Positions 34,163 through 44,732 are shown, counted from the stretch's first letter. The stretch: DNA of 64,000 nucleotides from Pseudomonas antarctica (GCF_900624995.1 NZ_UYXQ01000014.1:29337-93336), one strand, 5' to 3'. Notes: generated from the letters alone by a model not told the origin. A program made the numbers and translations.

Positions 34163-35083
34163 ATGACCACCCACAAGGCACTGTTGATCCTGCACGGCAA
34201 GCAAGCCCTCAACGAGGACGTGCGCACCGCTGTGCAGGCCCGGCGTGACCAAGGCTGGGAGCTGGCGGTGCGGGTGACGTGGGAGGGTGGTGATGCCCAG
34301 CGCCTGGTCAGCGAAGCCCTCGACGCCGGGTACACGCACCTCATCGCCGGCGGCGGCGACGGCACCTTGCGCGATGTGGCCGAGGCCATGGCCCTGGCCA
34401 GCACCGACGCCAGCCTGGTGCTGATGCCTTTGGGCACCGCCAATGATTTCGCCAAGGCCGCCGGGGTGCCGCTGGAGCCCGTCCAGGCCATGGCGCTGCT
34501 GGACGTGCCGCCAAGGTCGATCGACCTGGGTAAGGTCGGCAAGCAAATATTCCTCAACATGGCCACCGGTGGCTTCGGCAGCCAGGTCACTGCCAACACC
34601 TCCGAAGACCTGAAAAAGGTCCTTGGCGGCGCCGCTTACCTGTTCACCGGCTTGACGCGTTTCAGTGAATTGAAGGCTGCTTACGGTGAGCTGGAAGGCC
34701 CGGATTTTCATTGGAAAGGTGACTTGCTGGCGCTGGGTATCGGCAACGGTCGCCAGGCCGGCGGTGGGCATGTGCTGTGCCCTGGCGCGTTGGCCGATGA
34801 CGGCTTGCTGGATATCAGCATCCTGCCGGCGCCTCAGGAAGTGGTCGGCACGCTGCTGACCTTGATGAGCGACGGCTGGGGCCTGGACAACATGTTTGTG
34901 CGAGCGCGCCTGCCCTGGGTTGAGATCAAGGTGGCCGAAGGGCTGTACATCAACCTGGATGGCGAGCCGCTGAAGGGCGATGATTTGCGTTTTTCCGCTC
35001 TGCCAAAAGCTCTGCGCGTGCACCTGCCGTTGAATTCGCCCCTAGTCGTCCAGGCTGATGATCTGCTCGCGAACGGCGAATAA
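34163..35083 (+). CDS. yegS: Lipid kinase, YegS/diacylglycerol kinase family
   Basis: The 306-residue protein has the nucleotide-binding signature GGGDGTLRDVAEAM (about residues 62-75) and PLGTANDFAKA, both typical of the diacylglycerol/sphingosine kinase fold, and a beta-sandwich C-terminal domain. E. coli YegS phosphorylates phosphatidylglycerol in vitro. The natural substrate here is not known. AGGAG precedes the ATG. Its last 42 bases overlap the convergent response regulator gene. Confidence 0.88.
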   Translation: MTTHKALLILHGKQALNEDVRTAVQARRDQGWELAVRVTWEGGDAQRLVSEALDAGYTHLIAGGGDGTLRDVAEAMALASTDASLVLMPLGTANDFAKAAGVPLEPVQAMALLDVPPRSIDLGKVGKQIFLNMATGGFGSQVTANTSEDLKKVLGGAAYLFTGLTRFSELKAAYGELEGPDFHWKGDLLALGIGNGRQAGGGHVLCPGALADDGLLDISILPAPQEVVGTLLTLMSDGWGLDNMFVRARLPWVEIKVAEGLYINLDGEPLKGDDLRFSALPKALRVHLPLNSPLVVQADDLLANGE

Positions 35084-35701
35084 CACCAGGCCCGCCACGT
35101 CGAAGATCTGCAGGCGCTTCATGATCTGCGACCGATGCGCTTCCACGGTCTTGATGCTCAGGCCCAGGCCGTGGGCGATTTCCCGGGTGGATTTGCCGCG
35201 CACAATCAATCGCAGAATTTCCAGCTGGCGCGCCGTGAGGTTATGGCTGTGGGCGGCGGGTGAGGCCGGGCCCTGGCTGCGGATCAACGCTTGGTTGATC
35301 ACCGTGTGCGCAATCGCCGGGCTCAGGTAACGCTCGTTGTTGCGCAAGGCCATTAGCGCGTGTTCCAGCTCGTTGGCGGTGGTGTCCTTGAGCAGGTAGC
35401 CATGGGCGCCGGATTCTAGCGCACGCATGATCAGCTCGGGGTCGGTGTGCATCGACAGGATCAGCACCTTGCTCTTGGGGTAGGCGGCCTTAAGTTGCTG
35501 CAGCGCGTCCAGGCCGCCCATGTGCTTCATCGACAGGTCCAGCAGCACGATGTCCGGCTGCAGGCTGCTGAATTTCTCCAGCAGCTGCGCACCATCGCTG
35601 GCTTCACCAATCACGGTGTAGCCGGGAGTGTCTTGGATCAGCGCGCGTACGCCGGCCCGAATCAGTGTGTGGTCATCCACTAAGAGTAAATTGCAGGTCA
35701 C
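35042..35701 (-). CDS. NarL/FixJ-type response regulator
   Basis: The 219-residue protein has a receiver domain with Asp55 (PDIVLLDLSM) and a LuxR-type helix-turn-helix (LTARQLEILRLIVRGKS, REIAHGLGLSIKTVEAHRSQ). It is co-transcribed with the histidine kinase upstream: the GTG start overlaps its stop by four bases. The targets are unknown. The 3' end runs into yegS on the other strand. Confidence 0.88.
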   Translation of the reverse strand: MTCNLLLVDDHTLIRAGVRALIQDTPGYTVIGEASDGAQLLEKFSSLQPDIVLLDLSMKHMGGLDALQQLKAAYPKSKVLILSMHTDPELIMRALESGAHGYLLKDTTANELEHALMALRNNERYLSPAIAHTVINQALIRSQGPASPAAHSHNLTARQLEILRLIVRGKSTREIAHGLGLSIKTVEAHRSQIMKRLQIFDVAGLVLFAVREQIISLDD

Positions 35702-36591
35702 TCGAGAACCTTAGGGGAACTGGCCCGTTCGAGGGCGCGGGGCGCCCAGGGGAAAAGCGCGTCGATCCTTGTCCCTTTGCCTGGCTGGCTGTTGACGGAC
35801 AAGGTGCCCCCCAACTGATCGATCCGCTCGGACATACCGGCCATGCCCCGTTGGCCTTCCAGGGCGGGGTTGATGGCAGGCGAGAAGCCCAGGCCGTCAT
35901 CGCAGATCATCAGCGACAGGCCTTCGGGCAGGCGTTGCAGGCGTACCAGCAAGTTCTGCGCCTGGGCATGGCGAAGCATGTTGGTTACCGCTTCCTGGGT
36001 GATGCGAAAGGCCGCCACGGCCATTTCCTCCGGGAGACCGGTCAGCCGTTGCTGGCATTCCAGGCTCCAGTGGAGTGGGGTGTTTTCCAGGGTTTTGAGC
36101 AGGTGCGCGCGCAGGCTGGCTTCTAAACCGAGGCTGGCCAGCTGCCTTGGGTTGAGAATGGCGGACACGTCGCGCACTTTGGCCAGGGTTTCATTCAGGG
36201 TGTTGCACAGCACTGTGCATTGGCTTTGCAGGTCTTGCGGCAGGCGGCGCTTGAGCCATTCGCTCTGCAGTTTGGCCGCGGTGAGCAACTGGCCGATGTC
36301 GTCATGCAACTCGCGGCTGAGGCGATGGCGTTCGTTTTCCTGGACTTGCAGCAAGCGATCGGCCAATTCCTGCGGCTGGAATTTTATCGATTTGCGCGAG
36401 CGCCACTGTTGCAAACCCACCACCAGCAAGGTGGCGAGATTGAGCAGCAGTACCGACAACGGCAACGGCGCGGAACGGGTGTAGGCCCACAGGCTGACCA
36501 GCAATGAGCAAAGGCACAGGGCGAGAACGATGCGACGGGCATTGCTGCGGGACACGGATCTTGCGATGAGTGACTTTAGGCTGGCGTACAT
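35698..36591 (-). CDS. NarX/UhpB-type sensor histidine kinase
   Basis: With the start MYASLKSLIAR the protein has 297 residues. It has two membrane segments (ALCLCSLLVSLWAY, and LPLSVLLLNLATLLVVGL), a HisKA_3 domain with the phospho-accepting His in LSRELHDDIGQLL, and a HATPase domain (ITQEAVTNMLRHAQA, DDGLGF and GMAGMSERI). The almost complete lack of a periplasmic loop suggests membrane-linked or internal sensing. The frame is open for 27 codons upstream (to 36672), but that part looks non-coding. No strong ribosome binding site is seen. Confidence 0.83.
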   Translation of the reverse strand: MYASLKSLIARSVSRSNARRIVLALCLCSLLVSLWAYTRSAPLPLSVLLLNLATLLVVGLQQWRSRKSIKFQPQELADRLLQVQENERHRLSRELHDDIGQLLTAAKLQSEWLKRRLPQDLQSQCTVLCNTLNETLAKVRDVSAILNPRQLASLGLEASLRAHLLKTLENTPLHWSLECQQRLTGLPEEMAVAAFRITQEAVTNMLRHAQAQNLLVRLQRLPEGLSLMICDDGLGFSPAINPALEGQRGMAGMSERIDQLGGTLSVNSQPGKGTRIDALFPWAPRALERASSPKVLE

Positions 36592-36939
36592 AGCGGATGG
36601 AGCCAATGAAGGTTCGCTGCGGAAAGACCGGTCATGGCGGCTGACAGGGCTCTGTTTGGAATGCGGTACCAAAACATTTTATACAGGTTGAAGTTGAGTC
36701 ACTTCGAGCGAGGCATAGTACCACCACTATTACCGTTGGTCGCCTGGCGCCTCGCCTCACAGGCTATTAACCACGCACAAACGCCCCGGGACCTCATCCC
36801 AGAGTTAAAGATTCCACAGTTCAAAGAGGAGGCAATTGTATTAATTAAGTGGGTTTGTAGAGTTATAGCGATGATGGCTAATTGATATGCTGGCGTCGTT
36901 TTTAGATAACCCACCGATTAAATACGACCTGGTCAGCAC
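36592..36939. other. Intergenic region without a recognisable gene
   Basis: This stretch lies between two minus-strand genes and has visibly less GC than its surroundings (for example TTGTATTAATTAAGTGGG). Open frames on both strands are short and lack protein-like patterns. It probably holds the promoter of the kinase-regulator pair. Confidence 0.5.
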
Positions 36940-37389
36940 TCAAGGTGAGTGATGTACACGCTGCTGCGATTTATAACTGAAGTCTTTTTGCGGGATCTGC
37001 AGGGTGACTGTCGCAATCAGTTTAGTTTGCTCGCTCTCATCCAGCGCCAATTCTCCGGTTCGGGTGTCGATCAGTTCAAGTTGCCATGCCAGTAGCGTCA
37101 GGCAGTCATGCAAGGCACTCAATGCCTGGTCATGCAGTTCCATGGGGCTTGCAGCATTGGCAATGAGGTACTGAATATGCCGGGAGAATTCGCTGATCGC
37201 CTGTAATGCGAGGCCTTCGGCCTTTTCGGCCAGCCTGCTCAGGCTGATTTTCATGCAGTCGATGGCATCGCTGTCGTTGCGAATCAAATGCAGGTGGTTC
37301 AAGCATTCTTCTGATTTGGCCAGGAGCGTCTCTGCTTCGAGCAGGAAATCCGGAAGAGCAGTTTGCCATTCGTTTGCGTTATTCATCAT
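36940..37389 (-). CDS. Hpt-like protein without the phospho-accepting histidine
   Basis: The 149-residue product resembles the N-terminal part of CheA and other Hpt proteins: LPDFLLEAETLLAKSEECL matches the first helix of such domains. At the second helix, where a normal protein has H-x-L-K-G, it reads LSRLAEKAEGL, and no His lies there. A helical third segment follows (SEFSRHIQYLIANAA). I chose the ATG at 37389, with TGGAGA before it. A second ATG follows directly. It is divergent from cheV, with 534 bases between. A role as a binding partner rather than a phosphate carrier is an inference. Confidence 0.6.
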   Translation of the reverse strand: MMNNANEWQTALPDFLLEAETLLAKSEECLNHLHLIRNDSDAIDCMKISLSRLAEKAEGLALQAISEFSRHIQYLIANAASPMELHDQALSALHDCLTLLAWQLELIDTRTGELALDESEQTKLIATVTLQIPQKDFSYKSQQRVHHSP

Positions 37390-37923
37390 GCAAGTCTCCA
37401 CAACATAAGGTCGGGTGATGAGATGCCGCACCGGCTGAATGGCGTCAAACTACCGCTGAAATATGACTGGAATCTGTAGCCCCATTCTGAAATTTCAGTA
37501 GGACCGATACTTGAATTATCACAAATGCCGCGCAAGTCCCGCATTATTCGGGGCGATTGCACAACTTCATTTGCCGCCACGTGAGTCTCTGGAAAACTCG
37601 TGGACCGAGGGCTTGGGATGGCAAACAAAAGCCTGACTCCATTCATGCAATGAGAATGGCGTCACATTAATGGCTATTAGATATCGCGAATATCAGGTTG
37701 GGCCTGATTGTACCTAGGGGAATCCCTTACACAGCGGAACCTCGCGTCGATTTGAATGTCGCGCGTCGTTGCTGTAATGCCATTTGAAGAGGCCGATGCA
37801 GTAAAGCATGATGTCAGTGTGACATCAATGAATTTACGTGGCATTTTACGGGGGTCAAGGTCTGGCGCTTGCCGCCGATAACTAACATTAGTGAGCAGCA
37901 CAATCCCACATCAGGAGCTTTTA
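37390..37923. other. Long intergenic region between the Hpt-like gene and cheV
   Basis: The region has lower GC than the genes around it and no protein-like frame longer than about 85 codons. The only clear element is the FliA promoter at 37855-37881. A regulatory RNA or a further promoter could be hidden here, but no clear signal was seen. Confidence 0.5.
37855..37881 (+). promoter_or_regulatory. FliA (sigma-28) promoter of cheV
   Basis: TCAAG is followed after 14 bases by a perfect GCCGATAA (37874-37881). Read as TCAA-N15-GCCGATAA this matches the flagellar sigma-28 consensus with one change. The site ends 42 bases before the cheV start. Confidence 0.8.
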
Positions 37924-38859
37924 ATGGCCGGCATTCTCGACACGGTAGATCAACGCACGCAACTGGTGGGTGAGAATCGCCTGGAGATTCTTATGTTCCG
38001 CCTGGCCGGACGGCAGCTGTTCGCGATCAACGTGTTCAAGGTTCAGGAAGTGTTGCAACTGCCCAAGCTGACCCTGATGCCCCAGCGCCACCCGTTCGTG
38101 TGCGGCGTGGTCAACCTGCGTGGCCAGACCTTGCCGGTGATCGACTTGTCCCAGGCCATCGGCATGCGCCCGCTCGTGCCGGGGCCTAACAGCACCATTA
38201 TCGTCACCGAGTACAACCGTTCGGTGCAGGCGTTCCTGGTGGGCGGCGTGGACCGCATTGTTAACATGAATTGGGAGGCTATCCTGCCGCCGCCGGCCAG
38301 CGCCGGGCGCCAGCATTACCTCACGGCCATCAGCAAGGTCGATGACCAGTTGGTGGAAATCATCGACGTGGAAAAAGTCCTCGCCGAAATCGTGCCGTAC
38401 AACGCCAAGGTCTCCCGCGAGAAACTCGAAGACCCGGTGCTGGAACGCGCCCGTGGCCGCGAAGTGCTGCTGGTCGATGACTCCAACGTGGCCTTGTCGC
38501 AACTGCGCGACACCCTCGGGCAGCTCGGCGTGAAAATGCACATCGCCAGTGACGGCCTCAAGGCGCTGAACATGCTCAAGGCATGGGCCGACAGCGGCCA
38601 GGTGATGACCGACAAACTGCTGATGATCTTCACCGACGCCGAAATGCCCGAGATGGACGGCTACCGCCTGACCACCGAAATTCGCAACGACCCACGTCTG
38701 CGTAGCCTGTACGTGGTGCTGCACACCTCGCTGTCGGGCAGCTTCAATGAATCGATGGTGAAGAAGGTCGGTTGCGATAACTTCCTGTCCAAATTCCAGC
38801 CCGACAAGCTGGTGGATGTGGTGCGTCAACGCTTGATGCTGGACGAAGTGCCCACTTGA
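37924..38859 (+). CDS. cheV: Chemotaxis coupling protein CheV (CheW plus receiver)
   Basis: The 311-residue protein has an N-terminal CheW-like domain (FRLAGRQLFAINVFKVQEVL, GVVNLRGQTLPVIDLS) and a C-terminal receiver (REVLLVDDSN, MIFTDAEMPEMDGY). It links receptors to CheA, and its receiver may act in adaptation. ATG 37924 has AGGAG at seven bases. Its own FliA promoter places it in the late flagellar regulon, away from the main chemotaxis operon. Confidence 0.93.
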   Translation: MAGILDTVDQRTQLVGENRLEILMFRLAGRQLFAINVFKVQEVLQLPKLTLMPQRHPFVCGVVNLRGQTLPVIDLSQAIGMRPLVPGPNSTIIVTEYNRSVQAFLVGGVDRIVNMNWEAILPPPASAGRQHYLTAISKVDDQLVEIIDVEKVLAEIVPYNAKVSREKLEDPVLERARGREVLLVDDSNVALSQLRDTLGQLGVKMHIASDGLKALNMLKAWADSGQVMTDKLLMIFTDAEMPEMDGYRLTTEIRNDPRLRSLYVVLHTSLSGSFNESMVKKVGCDNFLSKFQPDKLVDVVRQRLMLDEVPT

Positions 38860-38898
38860 CCTTAGGGTGACGGCTTTGCCCATCAGGAAAGCAGGCCC

Positions 38899-39705
38899 AT
38901 GCTTCGTCTCAGCGCGTTGTACCGTTACCCCTTGAAGTCCGGCAAGGCCGAAGCCTTGCAGCAGATCGGCCTGGATAAACTCGGGTTGGACGGGGATCGA
39001 CGCTGGATGCTGGTGGATGAAGCCAGTGGGCGCTTTCTTACGCAACGGGCCGTGGCGAAGATGAGCCAACTGTCGGCGCTGTGCAACAGCCGCGGCGGCC
39101 TGACCCTGAGCTCGCCTGGCTTCGCGCCCCTGGACGTGGCGCTGCCCGGCAGCACGGCGCAGTTGCGCGGTGTGACCATTTGGCGCGACACCTTGCGCGT
39201 GCCGGATGCGGGCGATGCGGCAGCGGCCTGGGTCAGCAGTTTTATTGGCCAGCCCACGCGGCTGGTGCAGGTGCCGGTAGAACGTGCACGCACCACTCAA
39301 GATGGCTACGGCAGGGACGATGATAAAGTCGGGTTCGCCGACGGCTTTCCGCTGCTGCTGATCGGTCAGGCCTCGTTGGACGACCTGTCCCAGCGCATCG
39401 GCCGCCCCATGGAAATGCTGCGTTTTCGCCCCAACCTTGTGATCGAAGGCAGCGAGGCCTTTGCCGAAGACGGGTGGAAGCGCGTACGCATTGGCGATGT
39501 GGAGTTTCGCGTGGTCAAGTCCTGTTCACGCTGCATCCTCACCACGATTGACCCCGCCAGCGGCGAACGCAGCGCTGACCGCGAACCGTTGACCACCCTC
39601 AAGACCTATCGCGAGCAGGACGGCGATGTGATGTTCGGCCAGAACCTGGTCAACGATAGCCCGGGGTACCTGGAAGTGGGCATGCCGGTGACAATTCTCG
39701 AGTAG
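38899..39705 (+). CDS. MOSC-domain protein, YcbX/mARC type
   Basis: The 268-residue protein has an N-terminal MOSC_N part (LSALYRYPLKSGKAEAL, GLDGDRRWMLVDE) and a MOSC domain. The cysteine likely to bind the molybdenum cofactor is in VKSCSRCILTTID. E. coli YcbX is longer because of a ferredoxin domain that is absent here. Enzymes of this family reduce N-hydroxylated compounds. The gene stands alone between cheV and a terminator. Confidence 0.85.
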   Translation: MLRLSALYRYPLKSGKAEALQQIGLDKLGLDGDRRWMLVDEASGRFLTQRAVAKMSQLSALCNSRGGLTLSSPGFAPLDVALPGSTAQLRGVTIWRDTLRVPDAGDAAAAWVSSFIGQPTRLVQVPVERARTTQDGYGRDDDKVGFADGFPLLLIGQASLDDLSQRIGRPMEMLRFRPNLVIEGSEAFAEDGWKRVRIGDVEFRVVKSCSRCILTTIDPASGERSADREPLTTLKTYREQDGDVMFGQNLVNDSPGYLEVGMPVTILE

Positions 39706-39718
39706 ATGGCGGCGCCCA

Positions 39719-39757
39719 TAAAAAATGCCCGTCTCCTGCCAGACGGGCATTTTTTTC
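39719..39757. terminator. Bidirectional rho-independent terminator
   Basis: AAAAAATGCCCGTCT and AGACGGGCATTTTTTT form a stem with A-runs on the left and T-runs on the right, so it can end transcription from both sides. It sits between the converging MOSC and ppnP genes. Confidence 0.92.
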
Positions 39758-39770
39758 ACCGGAGCAACGC

Positions 39771-40055
39771 TTAGCCGCGGTATTCGCACAGGTAAGCGGT
39801 GTCGACGGCGACCTTCAGCTGGAACTTGCTGTTGGCCGGTACGTTGAACTGGCTGCCGGCGGCGAAGGTTTCCCAGTCGTTGGCATCCGGCAGCTTGACG
39901 GTCAGGGCGCCGGACACTACGTGCATGATTTCACGTTGTGCGGTACCGAATTCGTACTCACCCGGAGCCATCACGCCGATGGTCGCCGGACCTTCAGCGG
40001 TGCCGAAAGCGATCGACTTGACGGTGCCGTCGAAGTATTCGTTGACTTTAAACAT
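39771..40055 (-). CDS. ppnP: Pyrimidine/purine nucleoside phosphorylase PpnP
   Basis: The 94-residue protein is a single cupin of the former DUF1255 family ([45 protein letters not shown]). E. coli PpnP splits several nucleosides with phosphate. The ATG at 40055 has GAGGA at eight bases. The length equals that of family members. Confidence 0.93.
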   Translation of the reverse strand: MFKVNEYFDGTVKSIAFGTAEGPATIGVMAPGEYEFGTAQREIMHVVSGALTVKLPDANDWETFAAGSQFNVPANSKFQLKVAVDTAYLCEYRG

Positions 40056-40118
40056 GGGTGAATCCTCGAAAAAGGGTCTGGAAAGGTAGGCCAGTATGCC
40101 CAAGGCCAGGGGAGCTGC

Positions 40119-40676
40119 CTAGACCGGCAAAATCAACGGCAGCAGGCGTGCGGTGTTGCGCGCATCCTCCAACGCCCGGTGTTGCTGGCCGTTGAACTGC
40201 ATCCCCGCCAGTTGCAGGGCGCCGTTGAGCCCCAACGGCTTATCCAGGCGCCGAGCCTTGGCGAAGCGCTGCTTGAGGTTCACATGCGGCGTTTGCGCGA
40301 GCGCGCTGGCCAGGCCATGGCGTTGCCATTCGAGTTCAAGCTGCTTGCGATCATAGTCACCCCAACTGGCCCAGCCTTCCAGGCGCGTGTGATGCTGGCC
40401 CAGCCAGCGTTCGAACAGCGGCCACACATCGGTGATCGGTGCAGCGCCGTCGATGTTGGCCTGGGTGATGTGGGTGAGCTGTCGGCAGAAAGGCGTCAGC
40501 AAAGGCCGACGCAGCGGCCGCACAAAGCGCTGGAAGTGATCCAGTTCACGGCCCTGGCGGTTTACCAGGCTCGCGCCAATCTCGATGACTTCCATCTCCG
40601 TCACGGGCCAGCCGCCTTCATCCGTTGTGGCTTCAAGGTCAATAATCAGCCAATGAGGCATCGTGCAGGTTCCCAT
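40119..40676 (-). CDS. 3'-5' exonuclease of the DEDDh family
   Basis: The 185-residue protein has the DEDDh motifs: IIDLEATT (Asp, Glu), an Asp in SWGDYDRKQ and the final His-Asp pair in HRALEDARNTARLL. It resembles the ERI-1/KapD branch. The ATG at 40676 has AGGAAGGGAAGAG before it. A second ATG five codons on (MPHWLIIDLE) is also possible. The natural substrate is not known. Confidence 0.87.
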   Translation of the reverse strand: MGTCTMPHWLIIDLEATTDEGGWPVTEMEVIEIGASLVNRQGRELDHFQRFVRPLRRPLLTPFCRQLTHITQANIDGAAPITDVWPLFERWLGQHHTRLEGWASWGDYDRKQLELEWQRHGLASALAQTPHVNLKQRFAKARRLDKPLGLNGALQLAGMQFNGQQHRALEDARNTARLLPLILPV

Positions 40677-40727
40677 GCTCTTCCCTTCCTGATGGGGATA
40701 GAGCGTAGCCAAGCCTTGTAGTTCCGC

Positions 40728-42656
<1,929 letters not shown>

Positions 42657-42693
42657 TGGTTTATCCCTGGGTAATCGGGTGTTTGTTCTGGCC

Positions 42694-42764
42694 CCATCGC
42701 AGGCAAGCCAGCTCCCACCTGTTGAAATGGGTTCTCCCTGTGGGGGCTGGCTTGCCTGCGATGG
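42694..42764. repeat. REP doublet inside the atu operon
   Basis: CCATCGCAGGCAAGCCAGCT and GGGCTGGCTTGCCTGCGATGG are inverted copies around a short spacer. The element lies between the atuF start and the atuE stop, so the transcript would contain a long hairpin here. Confidence 0.85.
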
Positions 42765-42766
42765 CG

Positions 42767-43534
42767 TCATTTGCACCACCTAGGCTTACGCTTCTGCACA
42801 AAAGCTTGCGTCCCCTCTATTCCTTCCACGCCAGTCACTGCCTCAGCAAACCACTGCGCCCCGCGATCCAGTACGGCCTCAAGCGGTTCATCGGCACTGG
42901 CCAGTAACAAGGCTTTCGTCCGTCCATTGGCCCCCGGCGCGCACTGCAACACTTGCCCCAGCACCTCATCCAGGCGCTCCGCCAATGCCTGTGCATCGCT
43001 CTCGGCAAAATGCACCACGCCCAGGCGCTGCGCCTCAACCCCATCAAACCGCGCCGCCGTCAGCGCCAGCCGCCGCGCCTGGGTCAGACCAATGCGCTTC
43101 ACCACAAACGGCGCAATTTGCGCTGGTAACAGGCCCAGGCTGGTCTCCGGCAGGCCGAACTGCGCCTTATGATCGGCTATCGCAATGTCACTCACACACG
43201 CCAGCCCAAACCCACCGCCCAGCACCGCACCTTGCAGCACCACGATGACCACCTGCGGCACGGCCTCGACTGCTTGCAGCAAGGTACCGAACGCACGGTT
43301 CAGCGCCTGCAACTGCGCCTTGCCACCTGCGGTGACCATGTCCTTCACATCCGCCCCTGCGCAGAAGTGCCCACCCGCGCCGCTGATCACCAGTGCACGC
43401 ACCTGGCTGTCCAATTGCGCCAGTACCGCACGCAGCTCATTAACCATTTCCAGGCTCATGGCGTTGCGATTCGCCGGGCGGTTCAGGGTAATGTGCAGCA
43501 CGCCGTTATGCGGTTCGAGCAGCCGCGTATTCAT
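42767..43534 (-). CDS. atuE: Isohexenylglutaconyl-CoA hydratase AtuE
   Basis: The 255-residue protein is of the enoyl-CoA hydratase/isomerase family, with the oxyanion-hole segments SGAGGHFCAGADVKDM and LQGAVLGGGFGLACVSDI. In P. aeruginosa, AtuE adds water to isohexenyl-glutaconyl-CoA after geranyl-CoA carboxylation. The ATG overlaps the atuD stop (ATGA). The C-terminal extension with EAVTGVEGIEGTQAFVQKRKPRW is typical. Confidence 0.9.
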   Translation of the reverse strand: MNTRLLEPHNGVLHITLNRPANRNAMSLEMVNELRAVLAQLDSQVRALVISGAGGHFCAGADVKDMVTAGGKAQLQALNRAFGTLLQAVEAVPQVVIVVLQGAVLGGGFGLACVSDIAIADHKAQFGLPETSLGLLPAQIAPFVVKRIGLTQARRLALTAARFDGVEAQRLGVVHFAESDAQALAERLDEVLGQVLQCAPGANGRTKALLLASADEPLEAVLDRGAQWFAEAVTGVEGIEGTQAFVQKRKPRWCK

Positions 43535-44688
43535 GACTTTTTCCCAGGCAGGGTGCCCATCAGTTTGCAGATGATGCCCAGCATGATCTCGTCGGCGCCG
43601 CCGCCAATCGAGACCAGCCGCACGTCGCGATAGGCGCGGGCCACCGGGTTGTCCCACATAAAGCCCATGCCGCCCCAGTATTGCAGGCAGCTGTCGCTGA
43701 CTTCGCGGCCCAGGCGCCCGGCCTTGAGTTTGGCCATGGAGGCCAGGCGGGTCACGTCCTGGCCTTTGATGTATTGCTCGGTGGCTTGGTAGACCAGCGC
43801 ACGCAGGCATTCGATTTCGGTGGCCAGCTCGGCCAGGCGGAAGTGGATGACCTGATTGTCGATCAGCGCCTTGCCGAACGTCTGGCGCTCCTTGCAGTAG
43901 TCGATGGTGCTGTCGATGCAGTACTCCAGGCCCTTGATCATGTTGGCCGCGCCAAACAGGCGTTCCTCCTGGAACTGCAGCATTTGCATCATGAAGCCCG
44001 CGCCTTCGTGGCCGATACGGTTGCGCTGCGGCACGCGCACGCCGTCGAAGAACACCTGGGCGGTCTCGGAGCTGTGCATGCCGAGTTTTTCCAGGGGCGG
44101 GCTGACGCTGATGCCCGGCGTGTTCATCGCCACCATGATCAGCGACTTGTTGATGTGCGGCTTGTCGTCCGAGGTGTTGGCCAGCAGGCAGATAAAGTCG
44201 GCGCTGGGCGAATTGGTGATCCACATTTTGCTGCCGTTGATGACGTAGTCGTCGCCGACCTTGCGCGCATGGGTTTTCAGCCCGGCCACGTCGGAGCCCG
44301 CACCGGTTTCCGAGACGCCGATGCAGCCCACTTGCTCGCCGCTGATGGCCGGGCGCAGGAACTCGTCGCGCAGCTCATCGCTGCCGAAGCGGGCGAGGGC
44401 GGGGGTGCACATGTCGGTCTGCACGCCGATGGACATCGGGATGCCGCCGCAGCGAATAGTGCCGAACTCTTCGGCCGCGACGATGGAGTAGCTGTAGTCG
44501 AGGCCCATGCCGCCGAATTTTTCCGGCTTGGAAATGCCCAACAGGCCGAGGTCGCCAGCCTTGCGGAAAATGGCGTGGATGGGAAAGCGCCCGGCTTTTT
44601 CCCATTCGTCCACATGTGGGTTGATCTCGCGGTCGACGAAGGCGCGCACGGTGCGGCGCAGTTCCTGATGTTCTTGGGTAAAGATCAT
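43531..44688 (-). CDS. atuD: Citronellyl-CoA dehydrogenase AtuD
   Basis: The 385-residue protein is an FAD-containing acyl-CoA dehydrogenase: CIGVSETGAGSDVAGLKTHA binds the substrate and FAD, and a C-terminal helical domain (SCLQYWGGMGFMW) completes the fold. AtuD oxidises citronellyl-CoA to geranyl-CoA. The ATG at 44688 follows GGGAGA at nine bases. A short REP-like palindrome precedes the gene. Confidence 0.9.
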   Translation of the reverse strand: MIFTQEHQELRRTVRAFVDREINPHVDEWEKAGRFPIHAIFRKAGDLGLLGISKPEKFGGMGLDYSYSIVAAEEFGTIRCGGIPMSIGVQTDMCTPALARFGSDELRDEFLRPAISGEQVGCIGVSETGAGSDVAGLKTHARKVGDDYVINGSKMWITNSPSADFICLLANTSDDKPHINKSLIMVAMNTPGISVSPPLEKLGMHSSETAQVFFDGVRVPQRNRIGHEGAGFMMQMLQFQEERLFGAANMIKGLEYCIDSTIDYCKERQTFGKALIDNQVIHFRLAELATEIECLRALVYQATEQYIKGQDVTRLASMAKLKAGRLGREVSDSCLQYWGGMGFMWDNPVARAYRDVRLVSIGGGADEIMLGIICKLMGTLPGKKS

Positions 44689-44732
44689 TGTTGTTGTTCT
44701 CCCTGTGGGGACGCGGAGCGTCCTGGGCTGCA

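Noticed and set aside
36634..36885. 83-codon plus-strand frame near the histidine kinase gene
   Set aside because: No ribosome binding site, no recognisable domain, and it overlaps the kinase gene's upstream region in a low-GC pocket.
37386..37901. Two minus-strand frames of 86 and 74 codons upstream of cheV
   Set aside because: Composition is not protein-like, and one runs across the FliA promoter of cheV.
42657..42779. Longer atuF with a start upstream of 42656
   Set aside because: The extension is encoded by the REP doublet; biotin carboxylases begin with the segment at MPTFSKILIANRGE.
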